A program made the translations under genes and the position numbers. This document shows positions 11,818 through 22,790 of a stretch of 64,000 nt of DNA, piece after piece. The DNA is taken from NCBI GenBank assembly GCA_965644295.1, contig CBFFRP010000281.1:186001-250000 (forward strand). Direction: 5' to 3'. The notes below the pieces were generated by a model. That model worked only from the letters and a program-made list of their open reading frames with translations. It was not told the DNA's origin and did not search any database. Origin of the DNA: Paraphysomonas bandaiensis (Eukaryota; Chrysophyceae). Each line of letters opens with the position of its first letter. The stretch's first letter is position 1.

Positions 11818-13530
11818 TTAGACCTGGATTGGGTTCAACAGAACACACATATTAGAACAGTCACTGCTATCAGCTATCCCAATTATGCAATTAGTTATTC
11901 AAGAGTCAGATGGATCTTTACGGTGCGAATAAGAACCGAGAGGTGCGCTCAATAATAAGAACTACGGAACAATACTTACTTCAAGTTTCCAAGATAGTTC
12001 AAGACTACACATATAATTTCGTATAGGTGGTTAGGAGCAGTGACATCCAGTTTTTATATTTATATATATATATAATGCGAAACACTATATTATGAATTTT
12101 AATGTTAATCAGCGAGCACAAATTTCTTCATACGCCAAGCAAGCTACAAATTGCTATACAATCTAGATATTAGGTTTTCATAATCATTAGGATAAGCTAC
12201 AATTAACTAGGTTAAGGAGTATAGGCCCTTGCCCAAACTTAAATTTTGAAAATTTTATGCATGGGATAGATAGAAAGCCTCCTTATGGATTCCTTACTAC
12301 CCGTGGTTAGATAAAACATAAAGCATAATACTCTTTTAGACTTATGAAGTTGTGATGATGCGACGTTACAGATAACGGCTCAGAGGAGGAGTATGAGTAG
12401 CACGCATTAGTTAACCATTAATAGGTTGCCTAGAGGGTTTGGTGCGAATTGTGTAACAATTTTCGTTTGGCGTCACAAATATGCGTTTGGATGTTGGAAT
12501 ACGTATGGTTCTCTAAGATAGTACTGTAGAATACGTTAAATACAATGTGAAAAATAGTAATACGTAGTCAATAGTCAAAAGTGCTATATAGCTATAACTG
12601 TGAAACTGAAGTATTATATCATGACGATTCAAGATACGGAAGTTGAGCAGTGGTTGACATGAACGAAATAATTTATCCCCATTTTGTCTCAAAAAAGGCT
12701 TTTTTTTGACCTGATTTGGGCTCAACAGGGCGCTCATAGCAGCACCGGGCAAATATAGACATTCAACTTCAATGTTCGGTTGAACAGAAGCTCACTTCTA
12801 TCTTCATTATGATAATGACAGTCGAACGTACGTGATTTCATTATAGTACACAATTATAGAGAAACCACAATCATGAGCGAAATACCAAGAGCAGATCATC
12901 TAACACTCCAGGTTATATTCCATCCTTCGATTGCTGTATAAGATCACAAGGATGTCAGTGCAAGTGATCTGTCTTCATATCCAGGACTTCGAAACAACTT
13001 CAAGAATATTACAGGAGAGTTTAAGTACCATATCTGATGCTATATAGGTGGTTAGGAGCAGTGGCACCCAGTTCTTTCAAGGTTGGAGCCATATCATGCT
13101 TCTCAGGATATTGTGTGTTTCGTATCATACACACATCTTTCGATCAGGTGCACTTGCAGAGGTAAAGCCTGCTGTATATAAATGTGATGATGATGCTAAT
13201 TAAGGCAATAAGAAGCCTCTCTTTCATCTTCAACTGTTTACATTTATCATCACACTTACAGTATACATATCATTCATTTGAAACTATATGAGTTCTCATT
13301 TGTGTTATTAATGTTAAGCAAGGAACATCTATTTCTTAATACCGCAAGCATGCTACAAATAGCTATACAATCTAATATTAACTTTTCAACGTCATGAGGA
13401 TAAGCTACAATTTAACCTAGGGATAAGGAGTATCGTCCCTTGTCTAAATTTTAAAACTCGGGCTTTCGCCCTCGTTTCAAAATTTTGAGCGCGGGACGAT
13501 ATAGCCTCCTTATTGCCCGTGGTTAAATAT
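11818..13530. repeat. Local duplication of a ~500-800 bp unit
   Basis: Copy 1 (about 11818-12312) and copy 2 (about 12706-13530) share in the same order: GACCTG-ATTGGG-TCAACAG; GGTGGTTAGGAGCAGTG (about 12028 and 13048); GCTACAAAT-GCTATACAATCTA; AGGATAAGCTACAATT; and an AAGGAGTAT ... GCCTCCTTAT hairpin. The two are well diverged. Between them (12313-12705) and beyond copy 2 (13531-14007) is AT-rich sequence with nothing recognised. Confidence 0.65.
13423..13513. repeat. Long imperfect hairpin within the duplicated unit
   Basis: Nested arms pair ATAAGGAG with CTCCTTAT, TCGTCCC with GGGACGA, AAATTTT with AAAATTT and CGGGC with GCCC around a TTTC loop, giving about 90 bp of near-complete self-complementarity. 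The counterpart at 12213-12295 keeps the outer arms but has a decayed inner stem. Could be a transcribed structured RNA or a transposon relic; no evidence decides. Confidence 0.5.
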
Positions 13531-14007
13531 AACTATATCATGTTGTTGACATGTGTTACATGACAACACACACAATAGTGTATACAATCATAATAAAGTA
13601 ATCTATCTAACTTAAACTTCTCTTACAACGATCTTAATCATCTGAAAATGGTCAATTGTCAATATTGGAACTGGTGGGAGTGAGTTACGACAAAGCTGCT
13701 ACAAATCAATAGCTATATAAGTACTCCTTCACAGCTTTACACTATTTATGACGTAAATAAACATTCATATAATGTCTACCCGCAGTATATATATTATATA
13801 TATATGGAAAGACAACTCACAATCCCAAAAGATGACAATATTATTAATACGTACGTAGATACATGACTGTTAACTCATGTTACTCAATGCACACTCGGAT
13901 ATTAAACGCGCAACAACAAGCTATACAGCAAATGAATAGTTCCAAAATGTTTGATTAATGAACACTCGCAGTGTGCTATGTCAACGGGCGACACACACGA
14001 TGCCTGC

Positions 14008-14566
14008 TTAGGCTTTCTTTGTTTTCTTCGATGCAGCCTTCTTTTTTGGTGTGGACTACAATACAATTTAGTTCATAAGTAAACGAAGGTTGTATACACA
14101 ACAATTACCTTTTTGGCAGCAGCTTTGGGGGCAGCAGACTTGGCCTTCGGGGTAGTCTTCTTCTTTGGGGTAGATTTCTTTGTAGAAGCAGCTTTGGCCT
14201 TCTTTGGGGTAGTCTTCTTCTTTGGAGTGGTTTTCTTTTTCTCTGATGTTTCAGTAGTAACAACAGCTTTCTTTGTAGTAGTTTTCTTGGGTGTTTTCTT
14301 AGCAGCAGCTGATAGTTTATATGATGCTTTAACTTGAATTAATGAACCAGATGCAACTCCTTTTTTTAATGCAGCACGAAGATGATGCTATTAAAATAGA
14401 TTTACTAAGATTTATATGACTATATATGTATAATTACCGGCTGAATATTAAAGTCTGGATGAGTTGATGTGATGTAGTTTTTTATCGCATGTGTTGATGA
14501 TCCAGTACGATCTTTTATAGCTGATATTGCTTCAACAACAAGTGCACCATATGTTGGTTTTGACAT
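14008..14566 (-). CDS. Linker histone H1, 151 aa
   Basis: Chromatin linker histone. Three exons: 14566-14438, 14387-14109 and 14055-14008, all phase-0 junctions. Exon 1 plus the start of exon 2 form the winged-helix H15 globular domain at residues ~3-70 (PTYGALVVEAISAIKDRTGSS, HAIKNYI, then HHLRAALKKGVASGSLIQV). The rest is a Lys/Ala/Pro tail with repeated TPKKK and KAKAAS units, then a short basic exon ending KKTKKA. Length is on the short side for H1, as often in protists. It is divergent from the GtrA-like gene at 15133. The family call is firm; the last splice site is supported by continuation of the same basic tail. Confidence 0.93.
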
Positions 14567-15132
14567 GATAAGAATATGAATAAGTGTTTAGTTTTAAGTT
14601 GGGAGACTTAATGGAAGACTGTGTATGTATGTATAGACAGAGATGTTAGTATGTTGTAGTTACAAGGTTCAAAGAATCTTATTATGACCATAATTAAAAT
14701 CTTGAAAGGGTATGTGCATCTTATATTTAGGGATATCGTATCTTAAATAGATTTCTTGATATTTAGAAAACTGAAAATTAGAGAAAAAGTATAAAAGAGT
14801 GGAGTGAAAATACATTGTTGTTATGGTTGTTTGTGTACATCAGATGTGCGGTAGGCAATTGATAATACCACGTATTGGCATCCTTTGTATATTTTGTTTT
14901 CAAATATGCCTCTAATATTGAGACAACAATTATCTGTATTCCAGTCGTAGTTGTATTGCAGTAGTATAGCGTATTTTTGTTTCAATTTATTTCCGAAATA
15001 TATACGCATAGTCTAGTTGTGGTAAATATAGCAGCACTTGGCTATATATATGCCCCTCTTATTACCATTCACATACACTGATATCAATCTCACTCGATAC
15101 AATACAATACAATATATATTTATATTCTTACA
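14567..15132. promoter_or_regulatory. Divergent promoter region between histone H1 and GtrA-like gene
   Basis: 566 bp without a supported gene. Contains 14871-14997, a ~125-bp block repeated at 55296-55420 in another divergent promoter, and an ATAGCAGCAC element at 15028-15037, about 95 bp upstream of the GtrA-like start. The 62-codon frame here overlaps the repeat block and is not accepted as a gene. Confidence 0.5.
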
Positions 15133-15658
15133 ATGCTTGATCATCAAGAGAATTTTAAAATATGTGGATATCGTATTCCTCATTATTTCTGGTATGTTTT
15201 AAGTGGAGCATTATGTGATGTCGTACAAGCTGTACTTGATTACATAATATACTCCTTATACGTCTTTGAATTTGAACGAGCAACTGTATGTTGGACACTC
15301 AGTTATATGTTAAGGTTGTATATTACTATATTAATATATTCAAGTGTTTAATAGTTGTTATTACAGTATAATAGTCAGACACAGCTCACATCGATATATT
15401 GTATTCGGGGAATACGAAGGATCATATTGTGCATCTCTTGGACGAACGTATATGACTTATTCTACAAGTATTGTACTTTCTATGCTTTCTAATCACTATA
15501 TAGTGGAATTATTCTTATTTTCTCATCGCGACGCATGGATCATTACCATGCTCTGGACTGGACTCTTAAATTACTTTCTATTGAAAGCATCGTGGAAGGG
15601 GGGTAAACAGAAGGAAAAAGTAATACTTGAGAGAGAGAAGAGTATTGAAAATGTATAG
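15133..15658 (+). CDS. GtrA-like small multi-pass membrane protein, 157 aa
   Basis: Two exons, 15133-15314 and 15367-15658, with a 52-bp GT-AG intron. Four hydrophobic segments are visible at roughly residues 15-40, 48-65, 90-110 and 115-140. Motifs include HYFWYVLSGALCDVVQ, CWTLSYMLS, VRHSSHRYIVFGEY and the final MLWTGLLNYFLLK. This pattern resembles the GtrA family, whose bacterial members help move lipid-linked sugars across membranes; in this organism the substrate is unknown. The C-terminus is a short charged tail (about 20 residues, Lys/Glu-rich). Early codons are A/T-rich. The family assignment is by motif recall only and is moderate. Confidence 0.65.
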
Positions 15659-16252
15659 ATATGTATGTTAATACTGTGCTTATGTGAAGAGTATCCGTTG
15701 CGTTAATAATTTGAGGAGGCTTCAGAAACTGTGGCAATATGATTAATTTATTGGCAAGCAGCATATGTAATGCAAGAGCTAGTACTCTATAGAACTAAAT
15801 GTAACTCTCAAATAAAGTAAATCTATAGATATGTAGACTCACATTGTGATTGTTGGTACTTTACCGAATTGAAAACAATATATGAAGAATGCTGTAGAAT
15901 AATGATTCAAGAACCAAGTCAATTTTAGTGTCCAACCTAATCGTTTGTATATCCATTGATTACATATTGTAGCTGTCTAAGTTACTTGCTCGCATCACAT
16001 CGACATATGAATGGCTTGCAGACTGCATGTCCCTTTATATACATATTACATATAAAAGCAGATTTTAAAGTCTTATTATTTATTATTTAGCTATAGGCGT
16101 TAAAAATCTGCACCAATGTAGTGGATAGTTGAATGCTAGACAGACCATTTAAACCTCTACTAACAACTAATCAGCACAAACTCTATTGTCTTACTATTTA
16201 GCGCTACAGCAGCTGCTTCAGCTTAAATATATCCAGCCTATATATACTTTAT
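15659..16252. repeat. Intergenic region with a decayed hairpin-family copy (16080-16225)
   Basis: Mostly AT-rich sequence. The segment 16080-16225 begins TTATTTAGCTATAGGCGTT and ends CTACTATTTAGCGCTAC...AGCTGCTT, matching the flanks of the better copies at 21076-21210 and 22610-22760 but lacking the GCACC palindrome. Confidence 0.45.
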
Positions 16253-16559
16253 CACTAGTGAAATAAAGTAGTTCATTCGACAGTGAATCGTCAGTTAATC
16301 TGAAAAGTGTGGTTCATATGACCGTTTATCCGACAGTGCACGAAAAGCACCAAAAATGAATGGTTCACATGACAGTTCATCCAACAGTAAATTCGAGAGG
16401 CGTCTGTTCATGTGGCAGTGCATATGGCAGTTCAGATATTTGCTTAGTGCATATGGCAGTTCAGATATTTGCTCAGTGCATATTACGGTTCACTGTCGGA
16501 TGAACAAACAATTAACTGCCATATGGACTTTCATATGAACTGCCTCCATTTCACTAGTG
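16253..16559. mobile_element. 307-bp TIR element (MITE) with internal tandem repeats
   Basis: Ends are inverted CACTAGTGAAAT, followed by GTTCAT in both arms. Within it, a 28-bp unit (AGTGCATATGGCAGTTCAGA...) repeats about 2.5 times at 16415-16490, and GTTCAT/CGACAGT motifs recur in both orientations. Flanks show TAT on both sides, a possible 3-bp target duplication. The short reading frames across it are not credible genes. Confidence 0.6.
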
Positions 16560-17431
16560 TATATATCATATTAGTATATAACCATGAATCACATGTCAGA
16601 GAGCTCAATGAAGCTGCAGATATTCATATGCTGGTGCTGCGTACTGCGTAATTTATCAATTTATTATTCATGCATTGACGCAAGTTGTAGTAAATTATAA
16701 TTGCAATTATTATAATTGTCTCAGCTAGCTACTTGATTCTAATCTAGAACTTACATGTATAGCTATATATTTATTATTACTTGCTGTCTCAATTATTTAG
16801 CTGTGTTTATTGTTTATTGCCGAGGAAATTAGTCGTAGCACCCTAGTGTAGAATCTTTCACCCTCATTAGTTTGAACGTTTGAACATCTACCGTAGTCAG
16901 CATATAAAATAAACAATAAACTATCAGTACACTTCGATATAACGAACACTTTTTCGGTGCTCTTCATTTACATACACCCTGTCATTTACGATTTGGTGGA
17001 GTAATTAGAAAAAATTTAATTTAAAGCTAGTCCTGCTATTTAGTAAAGATACACTTGGTATTATTAGAGATAAAGATTGAATGATAACGCCTAACAGTCC
17101 AGTAGAATGACAAGACACGTTTGAGTTGAGCGTTAGCACCACACGCATGTGCGTATCTTGTACAGTCGAGTATCATAGTATATTGTTTGGTAATTATTCA
17201 GTCTATTTGATATTTCATTGTATGCAATATACACGTGTTGTATTCACGCGTAAAGTGAAATATGTGAATCATATCTTAGTATGAAACATAACTAGGCTGG
17301 CGCTTTATAGAGGTAATATGTTCCCAATATAATAATTGGTATATTATCAACAAATCATTATTATTAATGTAAATTTCAGAAAATTAACATTGGTTCACAT
17401 GTAATACGATCCTCGGCAAAATATCACAGAC
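16560..17431. other. Intergenic, 3' flank of the EGF-module gene; nothing recognised
   Basis: AT-rich sequence without protein-like reading frames, tRNA-like structures or copies elsewhere that I could see. Confidence 0.5.
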
Positions 17432-18598
17432 TTAGACAAGAGTGGTCTGCTCATTGCAGTTCTCGCCAGTATATCCCTCAAAGCATTGGCATAGACCGGT
17501 GGAGTAGTCGCACTTTCCGCGTCTTCCACACTCATAGCTGTTGAGGTGAGACTCCTGGAACTCGTACACACGAGACTGAAGAGATTCCGCAGCAGTTGTC
17601 TCAAGAACAAGCCCAGTGATTTTAGGGGTGCAACCGTCAGAGCACTCAAAGTCCTCGACCATAAGAAGGTTCTGGCGTCCCTGAACGGCGTCCCCGGTGA
17701 AAGTAATATCGACGGTAGTCTGGGGCCAGTCGTATTCAACGGTCACAACGCAGGCATCAATGACCTGGTTGGGAAGACTAAGCAGAGCGAGGTGGATGTC
17801 ATCTCTTAAGTCGACAAGATTGGCAGCATTGCCGTTGGCGACATCGAATCTAATGGGATAAGTGGTAAACGTTTCGTTAATCCTAGTCTTGAAGGTAAGA
17901 GCGAAGGTCTGAGAGTCACGGTTAGTTCCTGGTTGGCCCTGAAGTCTGCGAGAACTGACGGCTTCGTTAAGGTCTTCATCCTCCATGAATATGAGTCTCT
18001 GAATTTGGTGATTGTCAGAACCCAAAAGGTTATTGTCCTTGAGATCAAGGACGTCGTTACCATGGGGGCACATTCTCTTAGAGCAATCCACATCAGCGTA
18101 CTGAGCGTCACAGACGCATCCACGGGTCTTAGTCTTATCCCACTCATAGTAATTAAGCTGCTTAGGGTAAGAACGGAAATCATAACCGTTCATGTACTGG
18201 TTCCACACAACACCGAATGGAATGTCCTCAATGTACTCGCATGTTCCGTGTCCAGAGCAGTCGTTAGGGCAGGTTGTGCGCTGGCAGGCTTTGCCCTCAT
18301 ATCCATCGAAACACTCACAAAGTCCACTGGAACGGTCGCAAATACCTCTTCCAGAGCACTCAGCATACTTGTGGAACTCACCAATAGCATTAGGAGTATC
18401 AACCCAAGCTATATCAAAAGGGCAGATGCGGTCTGAGCAATCGCCGGACTCCATTGAGAGACCAACACCCCAGTTGTCGTAGCAACTGCAAACATCGTCA
18501 GCAAGACAAGTTCCATGCCCGCTACATAGATTATCGCATGCAGCTTGTAGAGTAGAAGCCGAAGCTAAGAAAATTGCAATGGTTTTAATCATATTCAC
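17432..18598 (-). CDS. Secreted EGF-module protein (heterokont surface/mastigoneme type), 388 aa
   Basis: Intronless. Residues 1-19 form a signal peptide (MNMIKTIAIFLASASTLQA, cleavage after AxA). Cys-rich EGF-like modules follow: CDNLCSGHGTC, CSGRGICDRSSGLCECFDGYEG, CPNDCSGHGTC, then CDAQYADVDCSKRMCPHGNDV. A Cys-poor beta-rich stretch (about 190-340) leads to a last EGF module (CGRRGKCDYSTGLCQCFEGYTG). This order, and the CSxRxCPxG signature, are common in heterokont cell-surface proteins, including those of flagellar mastigonemes; that role here is inference. There is no C-terminal anchor, so it is probably secreted. Two-fold codons strongly favour C/G endings (AAG, GAG, AAC, GAC, TGC), unlike neighbouring genes, suggesting very high expression. 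Confidence 0.85.
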   Translation of the reverse strand: MNMIKTIAIFLASASTLQAACDNLCSGHGTCLADDVCSCYDNWGVGLSMESGDCSDRICPFDIAWVDTPNAIGEFHKYAECSGRGICDRSSGLCECFDGYEGKACQRTTCPNDCSGHGTCEYIEDIPFGVVWNQYMNGYDFRSYPKQLNYYEWDKTKTRGCVCDAQYADVDCSKRMCPHGNDVLDLKDNNLLGSDNHQIQRLIFMEDEDLNEAVSSRRLQGQPGTNRDSQTFALTFKTRINETFTTYPIRFDVANGNAANLVDLRDDIHLALLSLPNQVIDACVVTVEYDWPQTTVDITFTGDAVQGRQNLLMVEDFECSDGCTPKITGLVLETTAAESLQSRVYEFQESHLNSYECGRRGKCDYSTGLCQCFEGYTGENCNEQTTLV

Positions 18599-19195
18599 TT
18601 TCAGTTAATGCACTGTGATTGTGAGGTTAGATATGCAATACCATAATTACAGCCTTGTTTCCGTTTCAAATCAGCTTGATGTAAGATGAAATCTTGAAAC
18701 GCCACAACTTATCAAAAATATCGTATCTTGAACAGACATTATAAACTGCTCCAAAAGAATATTAACCAATAAAACGGAAGTATTTTGGATTGATTTGTTT
18801 TTGTTGGATTTAGTATTACAATATAGTGTCGTAATGGAACAAAGAAAATATCCTCATATAACTTCGAAATATCCTGAAATATCCCTTTATGGAGATTAAA
18901 AATCACTACTATTTCATGAAATCCCTACTTTCCATATGATCTAGAATATACAGCAGTGTCCATGTGCATGGCATACTATATAGCTCATATATACGCACTC
19001 ATATATATATATACGCACTCATATATACTAACATATACACTTGTATATGTAGCATGCACCACAGCAGTGTATCATGCACTATATATGCATCCACTCTACA
19101 TATATACATACATAACACTGTCAACATATTGATATAATAACATCAATTATCAAGATATACTACATCCGATATCGAATCTATTCAATCCAATCAAT
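18599..19195. promoter_or_regulatory. Divergent promoter region between the EGF-module gene and the basic-protein gene
   Basis: 597 bp, AT-rich, with CATATATA arrays at about 18975-19035. Two copies of the ACAGCAGTGT motif lie at 18950-18959 and 19061-19070, and TATATGTAGCATGC occurs at about 19044. No gene seen. Confidence 0.5.
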
Positions 19196-19792
19196 ATGGT
19201 AGTTTATTTCAGTGGTAAATTCATATTATCATAATCATCTCATCATCTAATCGTGTATGTATGTATGTATCGTCAACAGATGCTCAAAAAAAGAAAGGTA
19301 TGTATATATATATATGTATGTATATGTTAATATAGTATTATAGCACTTGCAACAGCAGCAAAATCAAGAAAATTATCTTCAAATAATATGACTCGTGGTG
19401 GACCCATTAAAAATAACAGGAAAGGTAGAAGATATCGTAATGATGGTGTATCATTTATATCCAATTCACAACAAACTCAAAGAGTTGTTATTCCTGGACG
19501 ATCACAAAATCAGCAGCGAGTAAATAATCGTGGGAATAATCAGCCTGTGCAAAAGCAAATTGTGTTTCCTGGAGGACAAAGGCCTCAACAGAGTAACCAA
19601 TCTTCCACCCAGCCCTCTAACAATGCAAAAAACCAGGCCCAGATGAAAAGTGGTCTTGCAACTGCACATGCCATTGCACGTGATGATAAACACCCCAAGC
19701 GAGAACAGGCGCTGGAGCTTATTCGTGCGTATCAGCGAGGTTGGGTTGATAGTCAGAAGTTCCATTCTGTGTTGCAAGAGCTGGTGTTTTAG
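19196..19792 (+). CDS. Unrecognised basic, Gln/Asn-rich protein, 161 aa, with two micro-exons
   Basis: Not assigned to a family. Exons are 19196-19214 (19 nt), 19280-19297 (18 nt) and 19344-19792, with introns of 65 and 46 bp; the frame joins as MVVYFSG, DAQKKKK, ALATAAKSRK. The protein starts with a Lys cluster, continues with a Gly/Arg/Asn segment (TRGGPIKNNRKGRRYRN) and a long Gln/Asn/Pro-rich linker (about residues 55-110). It ends in a helical, folded-looking tail (AHAIARDDKHPKREQALELI ... SQKFHSVLQELVF). The composition suggests an RNA-binding or nucleolar protein, but that is a guess. The exon-3 ATG at 19388 is an alternative start if the micro-exons are wrong. Confidence 0.6.
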
Positions 19793-20164
19793 TTCTAGCA
19801 TGTCTTAGAGCACCACGAGGAGGTGATTGAACCAAATAGTATAAACCATTGTAATATATGTTTTTGATCATATTTCTAAGAGTTTAAGCTTTTTTCATAA
19901 GTATGAGGCCTTTGAGCAGCAGTGTATAGTGTATAGTATTACTCCAGGCACTACTCTGATACTGTCACGTTATTATTTATATTGTGCAGAAAAGTATGGA
20001 GTCTGATCGTCATTTAGCCTCACGATGATCACTCATTGTATTAGGTGTTAGTATCACCGTCTCTTGTTATTATCCTCATAAGATTAGTACTTCTACTACC
20101 AGTAACTGTCAAGCTGGGTGAGGTGAGATATATAGATACAGACCACAGATGCATAGTAGTGCTA

Positions 20165-20889
20165 TATGTTTAATGTTTAGTGGTACAATGCTAGGTATTG
20201 CTACACTACTGTACCAGCGTAATGGGAGCACTCCTCAAGACTGTGCATTTGACTGATATTTAGAATACTAAGTAGTTAGTAGTCATGTAGTCATAGATAT
20301 GTGATAGTATATTGAACTACAACGAACTCCTGCGTGCGTACTTGAAGTTTGGTAAAGCCAATTGCTAGTAGTTATCCTGTATTCTATGTAGCAATGAAAT
20401 ACAGAATATACATGACTACAGTATAGGAGTAGCTACTACAAGTATACAAAGAAACTGAAAATATAGTAGCTGTTAAAGATATGATTTGTAGAACATAATG
20501 TTGACGTGGTTCCTAACTGACAGTGCTACAACATCATAAACTTACTATATCTCCTATAATATCAATCAGTCAATATTGCACTAACTAAAAAGTTTAAATT
20601 AATATAGTATTAGAATATGGATCTTATTCTAGTATATTCAGTATGTCACTTGAAGATAATGTACGAGAATACAGTGAAATATAGTGATGTACAAATCCTA
20701 TGATGATATTGAGAAACTGAAATAGTTTGATCTTTCAAGATATATTCAGTAACGAGAGGTTTTCATATGTAGGATATTATGCGTAGATTAAAATGAGTAA
20801 GTGTTGGTTATCACAACTTCGTGTAAACGTTATTAATAAATCTATCTAGTCTTACGACAAATTCTCTCTGTGATCTAGCTTAAAATGAG
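20165..20889. repeat. Dispersed repeat family 1, copy B (blocks a-c-X-b)
   Basis: Block a (20165-20235) and block c (20240-20302) are adjacent, and block b (20609-20889) follows after about 300 bp of unrelated AT-rich sequence. Compare 9215-9627, where the order is a-b-c. The flank 19793-20164 holds nothing recognised. Confidence 0.7.
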
Positions 20890-21059
20890 CAATTTCCAAT
20901 AGATAGTACTGATTACTAATTGTTAATATAAGTATTTAGCCATAGTATATAAATTAAAGGATACGCAACTAAACCAGAATTGAAAGAAAGCGCACTCTCA
21001 ATAAATACAAATTGTGATAGACATATTATCTCATGATTCATCCGCTAAATCTATGTCTT

Positions 21060-21540
21060 GAAAATATCAATCAAGTAGTGAATGTCTGATTATTAGCTAT
21101 AGGCGTGTAAGAGTCAGAACTCAAGTATCAAAACTATTTAACTAACTAGTGCTTCACTATGATAGCCTACTATTTGGCGCTACGAAAGCTGCTTGTGCGT
21201 GCCGTCACCAAAATCACCAAATGTGCAACCACTTTCCTTAAGATGAACAGCCCGGATGCTTGACTTCAGCCCAATACCCCGGATACCCTTCAGGTGGGGC
21301 CATTTCCGGATGCATGTTTATTCGTCAAGACCCAAAGACGTCTACACAAGTGACACTGCTTTCCATTCTTATTCCACACAAGCATTATAGGCTATATGAA
21401 TGGGCAGAACACTATATACTGACTATATATATATATACTGCTCATAATAGTTTCTCGCTTTTATATCTCCGATACTTATCCCCCAGACCACTAGGAAAAG
21501 GCAATTACCAAGTAAATATTATGCATACTTAGTACCTACT
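21060..21540 (-). mobile_element. Hairpin-family copy with CCCGGATGC module, no coding frame
   Basis: Starts with AGTGAATGTCTGATTATTAGC (about 21078), continues GCTATAGGCGTGTAAGAGTC and CTACGAAAGCTGCTTGTGCG, then a decayed palindrome (about 21213-21228) and the module shared with 10500-11090 and 63085-63320, ending CTTATCCCCCAGA...AGGAAAAGGC. It is the uninterrupted (empty) version of the site into which the 298-bp element at 10590 was inserted. Confidence 0.6.
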
Positions 21541-21698
21541 GGCATGAACGAAGAAATATATTATATTATTAGATGGAATTAGAAAAAACTATATCACGAG
21601 TAATAATAGTGCTACTTAGATGTATACGACTCAGCAATAAATAAGTGTCGTAGAATTGCGGTAGTGACTGTTCACATACATGCAAGTTATCATATGTT

Positions 21699-21790
21699 TA
21701 GGGCTGCGTATCAATTAAGTGACGTAGGTTGTACTCAACTATAATTGCAGTTATTACTTGTTGTCCCAATTAATTTCAATTATTTCATGT
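21699..21790. repeat. Solo end of the GGGCTGCGTA element family
   Basis: TTAGGGCTGCGTATCAATTAAGTGACG followed by AACTATAATTGCAGTTATTACTTGTTGTCCCAATT matches the termini of the elements at 28626 and 34464 and the fragment at 62802. No partner end is visible here. Confidence 0.55.
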
Positions 21791-21909
21791 TGATACCAAA
21801 CTATAAACAACTATGTTGTATTGAAGTACACACACACAACGATATCACCTTTTTTTAAATATTTAACATTAAAGGGTAATTTGTAAAGTGTACTTTTTTA
21901 ATATAATTT

Positions 21910-22790
21910 TATAGTCCTGTTTACAGAGGGCGTAATAATATGGAGCAAAAGCGGAATGTTAGATGAAAATAAAGAAAATTGCATGACAACGGTCTTCGGA
22001 GATGACATACACAACCACCTGACGGCTCACAGTCTACGGAACCTAGAAACAGTGGTTATTAATCTCCTGCAACCGCTTTACACTGCAGCGAAGCTTATGT
22101 TACAGGATCGCGGTTGTCGCTATATCACCATGTCCAAAAGGCCGCCCAGGCTACTCCCGAGACCCCGTCCGAAACGCAGCCAGTCAAGACAACGTCCGAG
22201 AGTCCTTCGATTACTAGGGGTCCAACGAAGACCCCCCACAGCGTATCCGACTCCAGACACACGTGCACACCTCACAGGTCCTACCCGACAGAGCACTGGA
22301 CTGCCCAGACCTTCACAACGCCGACGGCTTCGACAACTCTATCTACACCCGCGGCCCCACAGGAGCACAGTAACACAGACTACAAACCCAACTCCTCCTC
22401 CCAACAATCCCCACCACTCTCAACCCACACATCTGGAACTCGGTGCACTCAGGACCCTAATTCAGAACGCTGAGCCCCCTCCAAAACCAATGGAGACCCA
22501 TCCCAAAGGGAGACCCCCAGATCAATAGCGCCGGTGAGTCCACGGACACACGATAAAGGCGAATTTCATATCACACAAAAAGAACGGAAGTGGTTGCACC
22601 TTGGTGCTTGCGGCGACGCACAAGCAGCTTCCGTAGCGTTAAATAGTAGGATAAAAGAGTTTGTATTGATTAGTTACGGGTAGTGATCTAACTAGTATGA
22701 CTAGCATTCTTCTAGCCACTAATTGATGCAAGGTCTCAACGCCTATTGCTAAATAATCAGACATTCACTATCACTATACTAGAAAATTGC
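21910..22790 (+). mobile_element. Hairpin-family element with Pro/Arg-rich ORF, copy in plus orientation
   Basis: The plus-strand frame 21956-22528 (190 codons) starts with an ordinary-looking segment (DDIHNHLTAHSLRNLETVVI) and becomes Pro/Arg/Thr-rich, ending ETHPKGRPPDQ-stop. The same C-terminal motif ends the frames at 9937 (minus) and 44125 (minus). About 70 bp after the stop come the palindrome GCACCTTGGTGC (22596-22607), CACAAGCAGCTTCCGTAGCG and the shared end ATAATCAGACATTCACTA (about 22757-22775). A second open frame (22114-22473) overlaps. Probably a mobile-element 3' region; function unknown. Confidence 0.6.

Noticed and set aside
14821-15009. 62-codon minus-strand ORF upstream of histone H1
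   Set aside because: It lies over the block repeated at 55296-55420, where the frame is broken by small indels, so it is better seen as a repeat.
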